Origin: a virus
Virus record (IMG/VR): IMGVR_UViG_3300037264_008235
Coordinates: 1-64,000 of that record
Reading direction: 5' to 3' (one strand)
Length of the DNA stretch: 64,000 nt
The position numbers and the translations under genes are program-made. Positions 33,854-42,421 of this stretch are shown here, one piece after another (position 1 is the stretch's first letter; each line of letters begins with the position of its first letter). A model generated the notes under the pieces. The model was given only the letters and a program-made list of their open reading frames with translations. It was not told where the DNA came from and did not search any database.

Positions 33854-34407
33854 ACGACAAGACGAACATGCTGGCGAGGAGTCAGGACGCTCAGCCTGGA
33901 GGCGGTCGGGGCGCTGCTGCCCGACCCGGTGCCGGAGAGGAGGGCCGCGCGGTGATCAGGACGGTGTTCTACTCGGCGATAACCAGCCGGAGTCCGGAGG
34001 GCGATCGGGCCGACCTCTCGTTTCGCGCCGAGCGTCCGGAGGGGCGGGAGGCGGCGAGCCGCGCGTTCCTGGCCGAGATCGCCTCGGAGGCGGAGCGGGC
34101 CGGCGCGGTCCTCTTCCACGTCGAGCCGGGAGACGGGACGCGCTACTTCGGGTCCGTCGTCCGGCAGGGCGGGACCGCGCGCGTGGTCCTGGCGCTCGCG
34201 GGGATGCTCGCGGCCGAGATCGACGGGCGATTCGAGGTCGAGCCGGAGGGGCTGGAGGACCTCGCCCGATCGCGCGCGGACGGCGGGCGCGGCCTGAACC
34301 CCTGTACGGCCGCGCTCGCGTGCGACGTCTGCAACTCGTTCACGGGCGCGCGGGACCGCGGCGCGGATTCCTACTACGACTGGGAGGCCGCGCAGCCGCG
34401 GATGTGA
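33850..34407 (+). CDS. hypothetical protein, up to 185 residues
   Basis: GTG at 33850 (GTGA overlap) or an internal GTG at 33952 that has a GAGGAGGG site and would give 151 residues. The first 34 residues are low-complexity, so the later start may be right. The core (IRTVFYSAITSRSPEGDRAD, GAVLFHVEPGDGTRYFGSVV) is mixed alpha/beta. Ends with CDVCNSFTG, a possible zinc site. Confidence 0.5.
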   Translation: MNDKTNMLARSQDAQPGGGRGAAARPGAGEEGRAVIRTVFYSAITSRSPEGDRADLSFRAERPEGREAASRAFLAEIASEAERAGAVLFHVEPGDGTRYFGSVVRQGGTARVVLALAGMLAAEIDGRFEVEPEGLEDLARSRADGGRGLNPCTAALACDVCNSFTGARDRGADSYYDWEAAQPRM

Positions 34408-34417
34408 GGAGGCGACG

Positions 34418-34762
34418 GTGAAGACGTATCACGGCCACAGAGAGAACGGGTGTCTGAACGTGTTCGTGACCGCGGCCGGCCTGAAGCGGCCGCTCAAGCA
34501 TCATGTCCACCACTCGCCGGACGGTTTCGAGTGCGGGTACGGCGGGTCCGGCCCGGCGGACCTCGCGCTCGCGCTCGCGGCCGACGCGATCGGGGCGGAG
34601 CGGGAGCGGGTGAGAATCTTTCAGGGAGAAGTCGGGCGCCGAGCCTGGGACGCGCACATGCGGGTCAAGGCGGAACTGGTCACGACGCTGCCCAGGGACG
34701 GCGACTGGACGATCTTCGAGAGTGAGGTCCTGGCCTCGATCGCGCGCGTGGAGCAGAAATGA
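34418..34762 (+). CDS. DUF6166-like protein
   Basis: 114 residues. HHSPDGFECGYGGSGPADLA followed by LALAADAIGAERERVRIFQG matches DUF6166 proteins, which share a GYxGSGPADLAL segment. Function unknown; widespread in phages and conjugative elements. Confidence 0.65.
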   Translation: MKTYHGHRENGCLNVFVTAAGLKRPLKHHVHHSPDGFECGYGGSGPADLALALAADAIGAERERVRIFQGEVGRRAWDAHMRVKAELVTTLPRDGDWTIFESEVLASIARVEQK

Positions 34763-35036
34763 GGACCGGCGGCGGGGCCGACTCGGGATCCGGTCTGCTC
34801 GGAGTAACGCCCCGTCAGGCTTCTCGGGACCTCTGGCGTCCCCGCCGCCGCTTCCTTTCCGGTATTCCCGGAGGTCCGCGCGCCGTCCCCGGCGCTCGGT
34901 CTGTCCCACGGCCCGGTCTCTCCGGGCGGTCGCGGGCCTCCTCTCTGTTCCTCCAGTCGCGCCGCGTTCCGGCTTCCTCTTCCGTCCGGAGCGCGAGTCG
35001 GTACAATACCTACCAGGCGGCGGCGGCTGGTTCGAC
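34763..35036 (+). other. intergenic stretch before the SNF2 helicase
   Basis: 274 nt with no convincing gene. A 93-codon frame (34759-35040) touches both neighbours by ATGA overlaps, but its codons use T in the third position unusually often and the product is Ser/Arg/Pro-rich. Site F is the only clear signal. Confidence 0.4.
34999..35014 (+). promoter_or_regulatory. operator/promoter-like site F before the SNF2 gene
   Basis: CGGTACAATACCTACC, matching the GGTATAAYACC core at 9 of 11 positions. TACAAT is a plausible -10 about 30 nt before the ATG at 35037. Confidence 0.5.
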
Positions 35037-37076
35037 ATGACGTCCACGACTGCGGCGGCGTCCCACTTGCTCGACACCTGCGGGCGGTTCCTCTCGCTCG
35101 GCCTGACCAAGGAGGGCCGGCGCTTCGACGCGTCGGTCCGCCTCCTCGCCACGGGGGAGCAGGACCCGTCTCCGCCGCTCCACCTCGTCCGCTCCCTCTC
35201 CGACCTCGACGAGTCCCGCTCCTACGTGAAGGGCCGGCACCCGAAACCACGCTGGGCCGTCGCCGGGACCTGGGTCGCCGCCGCCGCGCTCCGCTCGGCC
35301 TGGGGCGAGCTGGCCCGGTTCCGCGGCGTCCGGTTCAAGGACGGGACCGAGCGGCCGGCCGCGGAGGCGGAGGCGCTCTGGCGCGCCTGCCTCGCCCGCG
35401 TCGACGCGTGGGAGGACCGCCCGCTGATCGTCGCCGAGTTCAAGGGCGCCGGCGTGGTCCCGGAGGTCCCCGGCTTCGAGCAGCCGGAGGGCGCGGTCCT
35501 CGGCGCCCACCAGATCGCGTCGCTCGCGTTCCTGGACGGCCGCTCCGCGCTCCTCTTCCAGGACAAAGGGACCGGCAAGACGGCCGTCGCCGCCGCGCTC
35601 GCGTCCCTGATCGCGCGGCGCCGCGCCGGGAAGAGTTCGCGCCTGCCGGGCGACGCGCGCGAGATCGGGACCCGCGTCCTGGTCCTCTGCCCGCCCCAGG
35701 TCCGGACCAACTGGGTCGCCGAGATCCCGCGGTTCTGCTCCGTCCCGTCGCTCGCGCGCGTGCTCCGCGGGGACCGACTCGCGCGCGCCCGCCAGCTCGC
35801 CTCCTCCGTCTTCTGGTCCGACCTCTTCCCGGCGGCGCTCGCCTCGTTCTTGATCTGCTCCTACGAGACGGCCGGGACCTCGACCCTCGAGGACCTCCTC
35901 CGCGTCGAGTGGGACCTCCTGGTCTGCGACGAGTCCCACGCGTTCAAGGACCCGTCCACGCGGCGGTGGCGGACGGTCCGCGCGCTCCGCGACCGGAGCC
36001 GGCAGGCGCTCGGCCTGACCGGGTCCCCGATCGGGAACAGCTTCGCGGACCTCTGGACGCAGTTCGAGCTCTGCGGCTCCGGCGAGTCCGGGTTCATGAG
36101 CTCGCGCCACTTCCGGAAGCGGTACGGGAAGTACCTGCCGGTCGCGGGGGTCCCCGGCGTCGAGCGCCTCGTCGGCATGAAGAACGTCCCCGAGCTGCAG
36201 AAGACGGTCGCGCGCCTGGCGTTCGTCCTGACGAAGCCGGAGGCCGGCCTGTCCCTGCCGGAGAAGATCCGCGACCAGTGGGAGGTCGGGCTCGGCCCGC
36301 GCGCGCGCGCCGCCTACGAGTCGATGCGCGAGTTCCTGGTCGTCCGGCTCGCCGAGGACGAGGCCGACGCGCGCGCCGCCGGCCGCGTGCTCACCGTCGA
36401 GTCCTCCCTGGTCAAGCTGCTCCGCCTCGCGCAGATCACGTCCGGGCACGTCGCCTGGGATCCCGAGTTTCCCGCCGGAGAGGACGGCGAGCTCGAGGAG
36501 CGGACGGTCGAGCAGCTCGACGACCCGAACCCGAAGGTCGAGGCGGTCCTCGAGATACTGGGCGCCGAGGACCGGGACCCGCAGGGGAAGACGATCGTCT
36601 GGGCCTGCTGGCGCGAGGACCTCCGCGCGCTCTCCGCGCGCCTGGACGCGGCCGGGATCGACCACGTCTCCTACCACGGCGGCGTGGACTTCGACGACCG
36701 GGAGGAGGCCGTCCGGCGCTTCAACGAGGACCGGCTCTGCCGCGTCTTCGTGGCGAACCAGCAGACCGCCGGCGAGGGCCTGAACCTCGTCGGCTACGAC
36801 CTCAAGAACCCGCGGGGGTCCCGGACCTACGCGGACCATGAGATCTTCTTCTCGCAGGGATGGAGCTCGATCATGCGTTCCCAGGCGGAGGACCGGGCCC
36901 ACCGGCGCGGGACGCGCGTCCAGCTCCGGATCACCGACCTCGTCGCGCCCGGGACGATCGACGAGGAGATCCGCGAGCGCGTGACGGAGAAGCTGGAGAC
37001 CGCCGAGCGGCTGACCGACCTCCGCGGTCTGCTCGACAGCGTCCTCCGGAAGTCGCTGGGAGGGCCCGACGAGTGA
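35037..37076 (+). CDS. SNF2-family DNA helicase/translocase
   Basis: 679 residues. Walker A FQDKGTGKTAVA, DESH box in LLVCDESHAFKDPSTRRW, motif III LTGSPIGN, motif V ANQQTAGEGLNLVG and motif VI QAEDRAHRRGT form a complete SF2/SNF2 motor; the N-terminal 150 residues are less conserved. Phage SNF2-like proteins are linked to replication, recombination or countering host defences. ATG chosen because upstream sequence is non-coding. It has the high-GC codon usage of its neighbours, unlike the second helicase at 39326. Confidence 0.82.
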   Translation: MTSTTAAASHLLDTCGRFLSLGLTKEGRRFDASVRLLATGEQDPSPPLHLVRSLSDLDESRSYVKGRHPKPRWAVAGTWVAAAALRSAWGELARFRGVRFKDGTERPAAEAEALWRACLARVDAWEDRPLIVAEFKGAGVVPEVPGFEQPEGAVLGAHQIASLAFLDGRSALLFQDKGTGKTAVAAALASLIARRRAGKSSRLPGDAREIGTRVLVLCPPQVRTNWVAEIPRFCSVPSLARVLRGDRLARARQLASSVFWSDLFPAALASFLICSYETAGTSTLEDLLRVEWDLLVCDESHAFKDPSTRRWRTVRALRDRSRQALGLTGSPIGNSFADLWTQFELCGSGESGFMSSRHFRKRYGKYLPVAGVPGVERLVGMKNVPELQKTVARLAFVLTKPEAGLSLPEKIRDQWEVGLGPRARAAYESMREFLVVRLAEDEADARAAGRVLTVESSLVKLLRLAQITSGHVAWDPEFPAGEDGELEERTVEQLDDPNPKVEAVLEILGAEDRDPQGKTIVWACWREDLRALSARLDAAGIDHVSYHGGVDFDDREEAVRRFNEDRLCRVFVANQQTAGEGLNLVGYDLKNPRGSRTYADHEIFFSQGWSSIMRSQAEDRAHRRGTRVQLRITDLVAPGTIDEEIRERVTEKLETAERLTDLRGLLDSVLRKSLGGPDE

Positions 37077-37672
37077 GCGTCGACAGGGGCGCGATCGCGG
37101 AGCGCGCGGCGCTTCTCGCCCGGATCGAGGACCTCTACCGGGAGGTCGTCCGGGTCCTCGCCGGGGACCACGACGGGCTCGTCCCGTCCGGGTCGCCGGA
37201 GCTGGTCGACCTCGGCTACCTCGCGCGCCGGGCGGAGCGGACCCTGAAGGCGGCCGGCGTCGCCGCCGGCGCGCTGGCGCTCGCGGCCGGCAAGGTCCTC
37301 TACTCCCGCCACGCGGGCGAGGCCGCGATGGACCCGGTCCGGAAACTCCGCGTGGACGGCGAGCTGGCCTACGCCTACCCGGACTCGGACGTCAAGCCGG
37401 CGATCCCGCGGCTCGGGTCGATGGACCACGAGGACCTCCTGGTCCGGCTCGGGGTCCCGCCGCGGGTCGCGCGGACCGGGCTCCTGACCTTCCACTTCCG
37501 GAACCTCGGGACCTACTGTACGCGGCTGGCGGAGCGCGGCGAGGCGCCGCCGCTACCGACCTTCAGCGACTACTCGTGCACCTACCGCGGCCGCTCCTCG
37601 AAGGAGAAGGCCGCGGACGATTTCGACCGACCGATCGAGGAACCCGTAGAAGACGGAGGCGACGCGCGATGA
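37073..37672 (+). CDS. hypothetical protein, 199 residues
   Basis: GTG overlapping the SNF2 stop (GTGA). An N-terminal coiled coil (AERAALLARIEDLYREVVRV) is followed by a beta-rich part (KVLYSRHAGEAAMDP, LGTYCTRLAERGEA) and a charged tail. No family recognised. Co-transcribed with the SNF2 gene and the next one. Confidence 0.6.
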   Translation: MSVDRGAIAERAALLARIEDLYREVVRVLAGDHDGLVPSGSPELVDLGYLARRAERTLKAAGVAAGALALAAGKVLYSRHAGEAAMDPVRKLRVDGELAYAYPDSDVKPAIPRLGSMDHEDLLVRLGVPPRVARTGLLTFHFRNLGTYCTRLAERGEAPPLPTFSDYSCTYRGRSSKEKAADDFDRPIEEPVEDGGDAR

Positions 37673-38475
37673 CGGACAAGGACAAGCAGATGACGACGAT
37701 CGGGGACTCGAGCTTCCTGGCGGAGCTCGCGGAGGGGGACAAGAGTCTGGAGAACCTCGAGCGGGACCGGGTCCTCCCGCGGCTGGTGCAGATCCAGTCG
37801 ACCAGCAAGGAGGAGTTCAAGGAGCTCTACGGCGAGGGGACGCTGGTCCTGATGCCGGGCGGGATGGACGTCTGCCAGCGGCAGGAGCGGCTCCCGGTGA
37901 TCCCCATCTTCTACTGGAAGAGCTGGGAGACGTTCGCGGATAACCGGGACAAGAACAGCCCGAAGTCGCTCGCCAAGAGCCAGGACCCGCGCGGGACGAT
38001 CGCGCGGAAGGCGGCGAACCCGGAGACGCGCTTCGAGCAGTACGAGGGCGGGCCGCCGAAGGAGCCGTTCAAGATGGCCCACGTCGAGCAGCTCAACTTC
38101 GTCGTGCAGGTCGACCGGGAGAACGCGATCACCGGCGAGACGCTGAGCGTCCGGTGGCAGAAAGGGGACTGGTACGGCGGTCAGGACTTCCTGAACGGCA
38201 TCCTCCAGAAGAAGGCGGACGGGAAGAAGATCCCGATGTGGGCCCAGCGGTGGGTCCTCCAGCCGAAGTGGATCGAGCGCGGGCAGAACAAGTTCTGGGG
38301 CGTCGGCGCGACGCCGAACGTCCCGCTCCTGCTCGACCGGGAGACGGCGGTCAAGGCGCGGGCGGCCTACCTCGCGATCGAGGCGGCCCACAACCGAGGC
38401 GCGCTGAGCGTGGTCGACGGAGACGAGCCGCCGCCGCCGGAGGCGGAGCCGGAGTCGTTCGACTTCAAGGTGTGA
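37669..38475 (+). CDS. hypothetical protein, 268 residues (possible ssDNA-binding)
   Basis: ATGA overlap. Contains RVLPRLVQIQSTSKEEFKEL, LMPGGMDVCQRQERLPVIPI, HVEQLNFVVQVDRENAITGE and a basic, Trp-rich C-terminal part (RWVLQPKWIERGQNKFWGVG), ending in an acidic tail FDFKV. A basic core with an acidic C-terminal tail is a layout seen in single-stranded-DNA-binding proteins, but no OB-fold signature was identified. Its position next to SNF2 fits a replication role. Confidence 0.5.
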   Translation: MTDKDKQMTTIGDSSFLAELAEGDKSLENLERDRVLPRLVQIQSTSKEEFKELYGEGTLVLMPGGMDVCQRQERLPVIPIFYWKSWETFADNRDKNSPKSLAKSQDPRGTIARKAANPETRFEQYEGGPPKEPFKMAHVEQLNFVVQVDRENAITGETLSVRWQKGDWYGGQDFLNGILQKKADGKKIPMWAQRWVLQPKWIERGQNKFWGVGATPNVPLLLDRETAVKARAAYLAIEAAHNRGALSVVDGDEPPPPEAEPESFDFKV

Positions 38476-38592
38476 TGATCTGATGAAACTGCGGGACGGG
38501 TCCGGGAACCTTTCTTTACACACGCCGAAGCGCCCGCTCGGGGCGCGCGCCGTCGCCCTTCCCGGGCCCGCCCCCTTTCCCGGAGGCGGAAC

Positions 38593-38715
38593 GTGAGCGG
38601 AGGCCACGTGAAGCCCACGCCGCTGCAACTGTCGTGTCTCTCTGGCTTCTGGAACTACGCAACGATGTACTGCAAGCGGTGCCGGAGGATCTCCCGGCTG
38701 AGTTCCCGTGGCTGA
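38593..38715 (+). CDS. tiny 40-residue protein with a zinc-knuckle-like motif
   Basis: GTG with a GGAGG site 6 nt upstream; overlaps the next gene start. The sequence MYCKRCRRISRLSSRG follows LSCLSGFWNYAT, giving three cysteines that could bind zinc. Too short for standard gene calling but well-spaced. Confidence 0.5.
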   Translation: MSGGHVKPTPLQLSCLSGFWNYATMYCKRCRRISRLSSRG

Positions 38716-39025
38716 CGCGCGCCGCCTGGTCGCCGAGCTGGCGGGCCGGCTCGAGCCGCTCGGCGGGCCGGACGCGGGCCTGATCGCTCGCGCGCGGAAG
38801 TTCGCCGCGGCGCCGGACCGCTCCGCCGATCTCGCGCTCTCGGCCGCCGCGCTGGCCCGCGGTGTGAGGCGGAAGCAGAACTACCTGACCATGCTGTTCC
38901 GGGAGGTCCTCGAGGTCGAGCGGGCCGCGCTCCGGGTCCTGAACGAGACGCGCCCCGCCGGGACGCCGTTCCGGACCCACCTGCTCGACGCGGTCCGGGA
39001 CCGGGAGGAGCGGAGCCGTGCCTGA
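38708..39025 (+). CDS. helical hypothetical protein, 105 residues
   Basis: GTG start. Entirely helical (RLVAELAGRLEPLGGPDAGL, QNYLTMLFREVLEVERAALR). No family recognised. Overlaps the next gene by 8 nt. Confidence 0.6.
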   Translation: MADARRLVAELAGRLEPLGGPDAGLIARARKFAAAPDRSADLALSAAALARGVRRKQNYLTMLFREVLEVERAALRVLNETRPAGTPFRTHLLDAVRDREERSRA

Positions 39026-39329
39026 CGACCCGGTCGTGGTCGGGTTCGACACGTGCCGTCCCGGCGCCGCGCTCGTGGCGACGCGGTTCCGGATCGGGGA
39101 CCTCTCCGGGTACGGGCTCTGGAACGACAAGCTGCTGATCTTCGACGGGTACCTGCTGGACGGGTCCGCCGAGGGCCGGGTCGACGTGGCCGTCTCCGTC
39201 CCCCTGAACGGCGCGCTGGTGGCCCTGGGCTGCGTGGTGGGCGCGGCGTGCGTGGGGCTGTTCGTCTACTGCGTCGGGTCGAAACTGATGGACGAGTGGA
39301 AGTGGCGGCAGCGCGGGAGGCGGGGGTGA
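39018..39329 (+). CDS. single-span membrane protein, 103 residues
   Basis: Beta-rich N-terminus (VVVGFDTCRPGAALVATRFR), then one membrane helix (VALGCVVGAACVGLFVYCVG) and a short basic tail. Probably N-out with the tail inside. Role unknown. Confidence 0.65.
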   Translation: MPDDPVVVGFDTCRPGAALVATRFRIGDLSGYGLWNDKLLIFDGYLLDGSAEGRVDVAVSVPLNGALVALGCVVGAACVGLFVYCVGSKLMDEWKWRQRGRRG

Positions 39330-40690
39330 GCTACGCGACCTTCCTGGAGCGAAAGTCGAACGTCGGGGCACGCGAGGGCTTCGATCCGATCTGGATGCCC
39401 GACTTCCTCTTCCCGTTCCAGGTCGCACTTGCTGAGTGGGCGATCCAGCGCGGACGTGCCGCGATCTTCGCGGACTGCGGCCTGGGCAAAACGGCGATAC
39501 AACTCGTGTGGGCCGAGAACGTCGCCCGGAAGACCGACGGCCGCGTGCTCCTCCTGACCCCGCTCGCGGTCGCGCAACAGACCATCCGCGAGGCGGAGAA
39601 GTTCGGGATCGAGGCGCACCGCTCGGTTGCCGGGGAGTTGCGGGGGCGCATCGTGGTCACGAACTACGAGCGCCTCCACCACTTCAACCCGGAGGACTTC
39701 TCCGGAGTCGTCTGCGACGAGAGCAGCATTCTCAAGTCGTACGACGGGGTCCGACGCGCCGCCATTACCGGGTTCATGCGGAAGACGCACTACCGCCTCC
39801 TTTGCACTGCGACAGCGGCACCAAACGACTACGTTGAGCTGGGCACGTCCAGCGAAGCGCTCGGGCATCTCGGGCACGTGGACATGCTCAATCGGTTCTT
39901 CGTGAACAACCGGAACAACTCGGCTGTGGGTGGGCGCCACCACCGCGAGACGATCCAATGGCGCTTCAAGGGACATGCGGAGGCTCCATTCTGGCGCTGG
40001 GTCTGCTCTTGGGCGCGCGCGTGCCGAAGCCCCTCCGACCTCGGATTCGAGGACGGGTCGTTCATGCTGCCACCGCTCAAGGAGCGCGAGCACGTGGTCG
40101 AAGCGCGGACGCTGCGCCGCGGCGCCCTCTTCGCGCTTCCAGCGGAGAACATGCAGGAGGAGCGCGAGGAGAGGCGACGAACCATCATCGAGCGGTGCGA
40201 GAAGGTTGCAGAGCTGGTGCGCGGGAACGCGCCCGCTCTGATCTGGTGCGGTCTCAACGACGAGGGGGACTTACTCGAATCCATGATCCCGGACGCCCTC
40301 CAGGTGGCTGGCGGAGACTCCGACGAGGCCAAAGAGGAACGCCTAACCGCGTTCGCTGAGGGTCGCGTCCGCGTGCTCGTCACGAAGCCCAAGATTGGAG
40401 CCTGGGGGCTGAACCTTCAGCGGTGCGCGCACGTCGTCTTCTTCGCCACGCACAGCTTCGAGTCCTACTACCAAGGGGTCCGTCGGTGCTGGCGATTTGG
40501 GCAGACGCGCCCGGTTCTCGTGGAGACGGTGGCGACCGAGGGGGAGGCGCACATCTTGGACAACATGCGACGGAAGTCCGCTCAGGCTGACCAGATGTTC
40601 TCGCAACTGGTCGCGCTCATGGGCGAGCAGCTTTCGATTGGGAGGCGACTCGTGGGAACCATCGCAACGGAGACACCGGCGTGGCTGTAG
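39326..40690 (+). CDS. second SNF2-like helicase, foreign-looking codon usage
   Basis: 454 residues, GTG overlapping the previous stop. Walker A FADCGLGKTAIQ, DESS box VVCDESSILKSY, motif III CTATAAPND and motif VI QGVRRCWRFGQTRP are present; the motor is more compact than the first. Codons use T and A in third position much more than neighbours (TTG, GCA, ACT, CGA). With the following methyltransferase it seems a unit acquired from elsewhere. Possible role in modification or in defeating host defence. Confidence 0.78.
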   Translation: MSYATFLERKSNVGAREGFDPIWMPDFLFPFQVALAEWAIQRGRAAIFADCGLGKTAIQLVWAENVARKTDGRVLLLTPLAVAQQTIREAEKFGIEAHRSVAGELRGRIVVTNYERLHHFNPEDFSGVVCDESSILKSYDGVRRAAITGFMRKTHYRLLCTATAAPNDYVELGTSSEALGHLGHVDMLNRFFVNNRNNSAVGGRHHRETIQWRFKGHAEAPFWRWVCSWARACRSPSDLGFEDGSFMLPPLKEREHVVEARTLRRGALFALPAENMQEEREERRRTIIERCEKVAELVRGNAPALIWCGLNDEGDLLESMIPDALQVAGGDSDEAKEERLTAFAEGRVRVLVTKPKIGAWGLNLQRCAHVVFFATHSFESYYQGVRRCWRFGQTRPVLVETVATEGEAHILDNMRRKSAQADQMFSQLVALMGEQLSIGRRLVGTIATETPAWL

Positions 40691-41649
40691 CCGAGCAGAT
40701 CGTGACCGACCGCTTCGCACTCTACCTGGGCGATTCGATCGAGGTCCTGGCGGACTTGCCCGAGGAATCCGTCCACCTCAGCGTCTACAGCCCGCCGTTC
40801 GGTGGCCTCTACCACTACAGCTCCGACGATCGCGACCTGTCCAATTCGAGCGACTATGCGACCTTCTTCGAGCACTACGGCTTCCTGGTGCGTGAGAAGA
40901 CGCGGGTGACAATGCCCGGACGGATGAGCGCGGTCCACGCGATGGACATCCCGTCTGGGAACACGGGCAACGACCACCTGCGCGACTTTCCGGGGGACCT
41001 GATCCGGCTCCACGAGCGCGAAGGCTGGCACTACGTCGCGCGCTACCACGTCTGGAAAGAACCGCTAGGTGTCAGGAACCGGACGTTGGCGAAGAACCTC
41101 GCGCACAAGGCGATTGTGGAAGACTCCTCGCGCTGCTCGTGTGCCAGCGCGGACTACCTCCTGATCTTCCGGAAGCACGGGACGAACCCGGTGCCGATCG
41201 CGCACCCGCACGGGCTGATGGACTACGCGGGCGAGCGGAAGGTGCCGCAGTACCTTCTACGCTACCGGGGCTGGCGCGGCAGCCAGATCGAGAACCGCTA
41301 CTCGCACTGGATATGGCGGCAGTACGCGTCGGCCTTCTGGGACGACGTGCGCCTGGATCGCGTGCTCCCGTTCCGGCCCGCCAAGGACGAGCAGGACGAG
41401 AAGCACGTCCACCCGCTCCAGCTCGACGTGATCGAGCGCGCCATCGTCCTCTGGAGCAATCCGGGAGAGACCGTGCTCACCCCGTTCATGGGTGTCGGGA
41501 GCGAAGTCTTCGGCGCCGTGAGCCTCGGGCGCCGCGGCATCGGCGTGGAACTGAAGTCGAGCTACTTCCGGCAGTCGGTGCGGAACCTGGAGCTCGTGGG
41601 CGTCGCAAAGGATCAACAAGCGAGTCTGTTTCATGACACAGCCGAGTAG
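40681..41649 (+). CDS. beta-class DNA methyltransferase (N4C or N6A)
   Basis: 322 residues, GTG overlapping the helicase stop by 10 nt. Catalytic motif IV SPPFGGLYHYSS (37-48) comes before SAM motif I TPFMGVGSEVFG near the C-terminus, the beta order. SPP[FY] is found in N4-cytosine and N6-adenine enzymes, so the base is uncertain. The middle has SRCSCASADYLLIFRKHGTN. Codon usage resembles the upstream helicase, not the phage average. No restriction enzyme is adjacent. Confidence 0.82.
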   Translation: MAVAEQIVTDRFALYLGDSIEVLADLPEESVHLSVYSPPFGGLYHYSSDDRDLSNSSDYATFFEHYGFLVREKTRVTMPGRMSAVHAMDIPSGNTGNDHLRDFPGDLIRLHEREGWHYVARYHVWKEPLGVRNRTLAKNLAHKAIVEDSSRCSCASADYLLIFRKHGTNPVPIAHPHGLMDYAGERKVPQYLLRYRGWRGSQIENRYSHWIWRQYASAFWDDVRLDRVLPFRPAKDEQDEKHVHPLQLDVIERAIVLWSNPGETVLTPFMGVGSEVFGAVSLGRRGIGVELKSSYFRQSVRNLELVGVAKDQQASLFHDTAE

Positions 41650-41670
41650 AAAGGCCCGGGCGGGCCAATT

Positions 41671-42165
41671 GTGAGTGACAAGCATGTGGCTCCTCCCGCC
41701 TCCCGTTGCCTCCGGCTCGGGACGTCGGAGGGCGGCGCGTTCCTCTCCAAGCGCGCCGGCCGCGCATTCCTCGGCTACCTGACCGCCCAGCGCGAGAGGC
41801 TCCTCGGGCTCCGCGGCCAGCGGGACGTCCGGCGCGAGCACCTCGCCTCCGAGCACGGCTACGACACGAAGTACGCCATGCACGCGCTCCGCCTCGGGTT
41901 CCAGGGAGTCGAGTTCCTGACCGGGCGCGGGCGCCTGACGCTCCCGATGAGGGAGAGCACGCGCGCCCTGCTGATGAGCGTCCGCCGCGGGGAGCTGGAG
42001 CTCGCGGACGCGACGGGCCGGATCCTCGCCCTCGAGCTCGCGATCGAGGCGCTCCTCTGCTCGAGCCCCGCCTGCATCCCCGACGAGCCGGACCGGGCGC
42101 GGATCGACCGGCTCCTGGTCGGGTGCTACGCGGACCACTGGCGCGCGCGGGGACTCCTCCCGTGA
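41671..42165 (+). CDS. C-terminal half of a nucleotidyltransferase-like protein, chimeric start
   Basis: 164 residues, GTG start. HGYDTKYAMHALRLGFQGVE and RLTLPMRESTRALLMSVRRG match the C-terminal helical domain of phage nucleotidyltransferases (the DTKYA..RL..G and IRRGE signature). The N-terminal catalytic GS...D.D part is absent. Instead the first residues (HVAPPASRCLRL) mirror the start of the C5 methyltransferase 2.6 kb away (VAPPAVRCLSL), including 17 identical bases from ATGTGGCTCC. The gene is probably a recombination remnant. Confidence 0.6.
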   Translation: MSDKHVAPPASRCLRLGTSEGGAFLSKRAGRAFLGYLTAQRERLLGLRGQRDVRREHLASEHGYDTKYAMHALRLGFQGVEFLTGRGRLTLPMRESTRALLMSVRRGELELADATGRILALELAIEALLCSSPACIPDEPDRARIDRLLVGCYADHWRARGLLP

Positions 42166-42392
42166 CCGCCGTGCTCGTCGGCGGGCCGCTCGACGGGATC
42201 CGCCTCGAGGTCGAGGACGGAGCGGAGACCGTCCGGCAGTACGCGCTGGTCCCGAACCCGGATGAGGCCTCGATCCTGAAGATGGTCGGCCGCTGGTTCG
42301 TCTACCGCCGCGTCCTTTTCTCCTCCGCCGACGCCGGCGTTTCTCCTGATCCTGGCGCGACGTTCCTCTGGAGCTCCGGAGGGATTGGGTGA
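42162..42392 (+). CDS. GGPxDG-family hypothetical protein, 76 residues
   Basis: GTG (GTGA overlap). AVLVGGPLDGIRLEVEDGAE then GRWFVYRRVLFSS resembles the 79-residue protein at 30354-30593. Family found in many phages without a known function. Confidence 0.6.
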   Translation: MTAVLVGGPLDGIRLEVEDGAETVRQYALVPNPDEASILKMVGRWFVYRRVLFSSADAGVSPDPGATFLWSSGGIG

Positions 42393-42421
42393 TCCGTCAA
42401 ACCCTTTTACAGGAGGTTCCC

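Noticed and set aside
34759-35040. A 93-codon frame before the SNF2 gene, touching both neighbours by ATGA overlaps
   Set aside because: Third-position T is too frequent, the product is low-complexity and a promoter-like site lies within it. Kept only as an intergenic entry.
41653-41666. Hairpin GGCCCGGGCGGGCC after the methyltransferase as a terminator
   Set aside because: Stem of 5 bp with no T-tract; common by chance in this GC-rich sequence.
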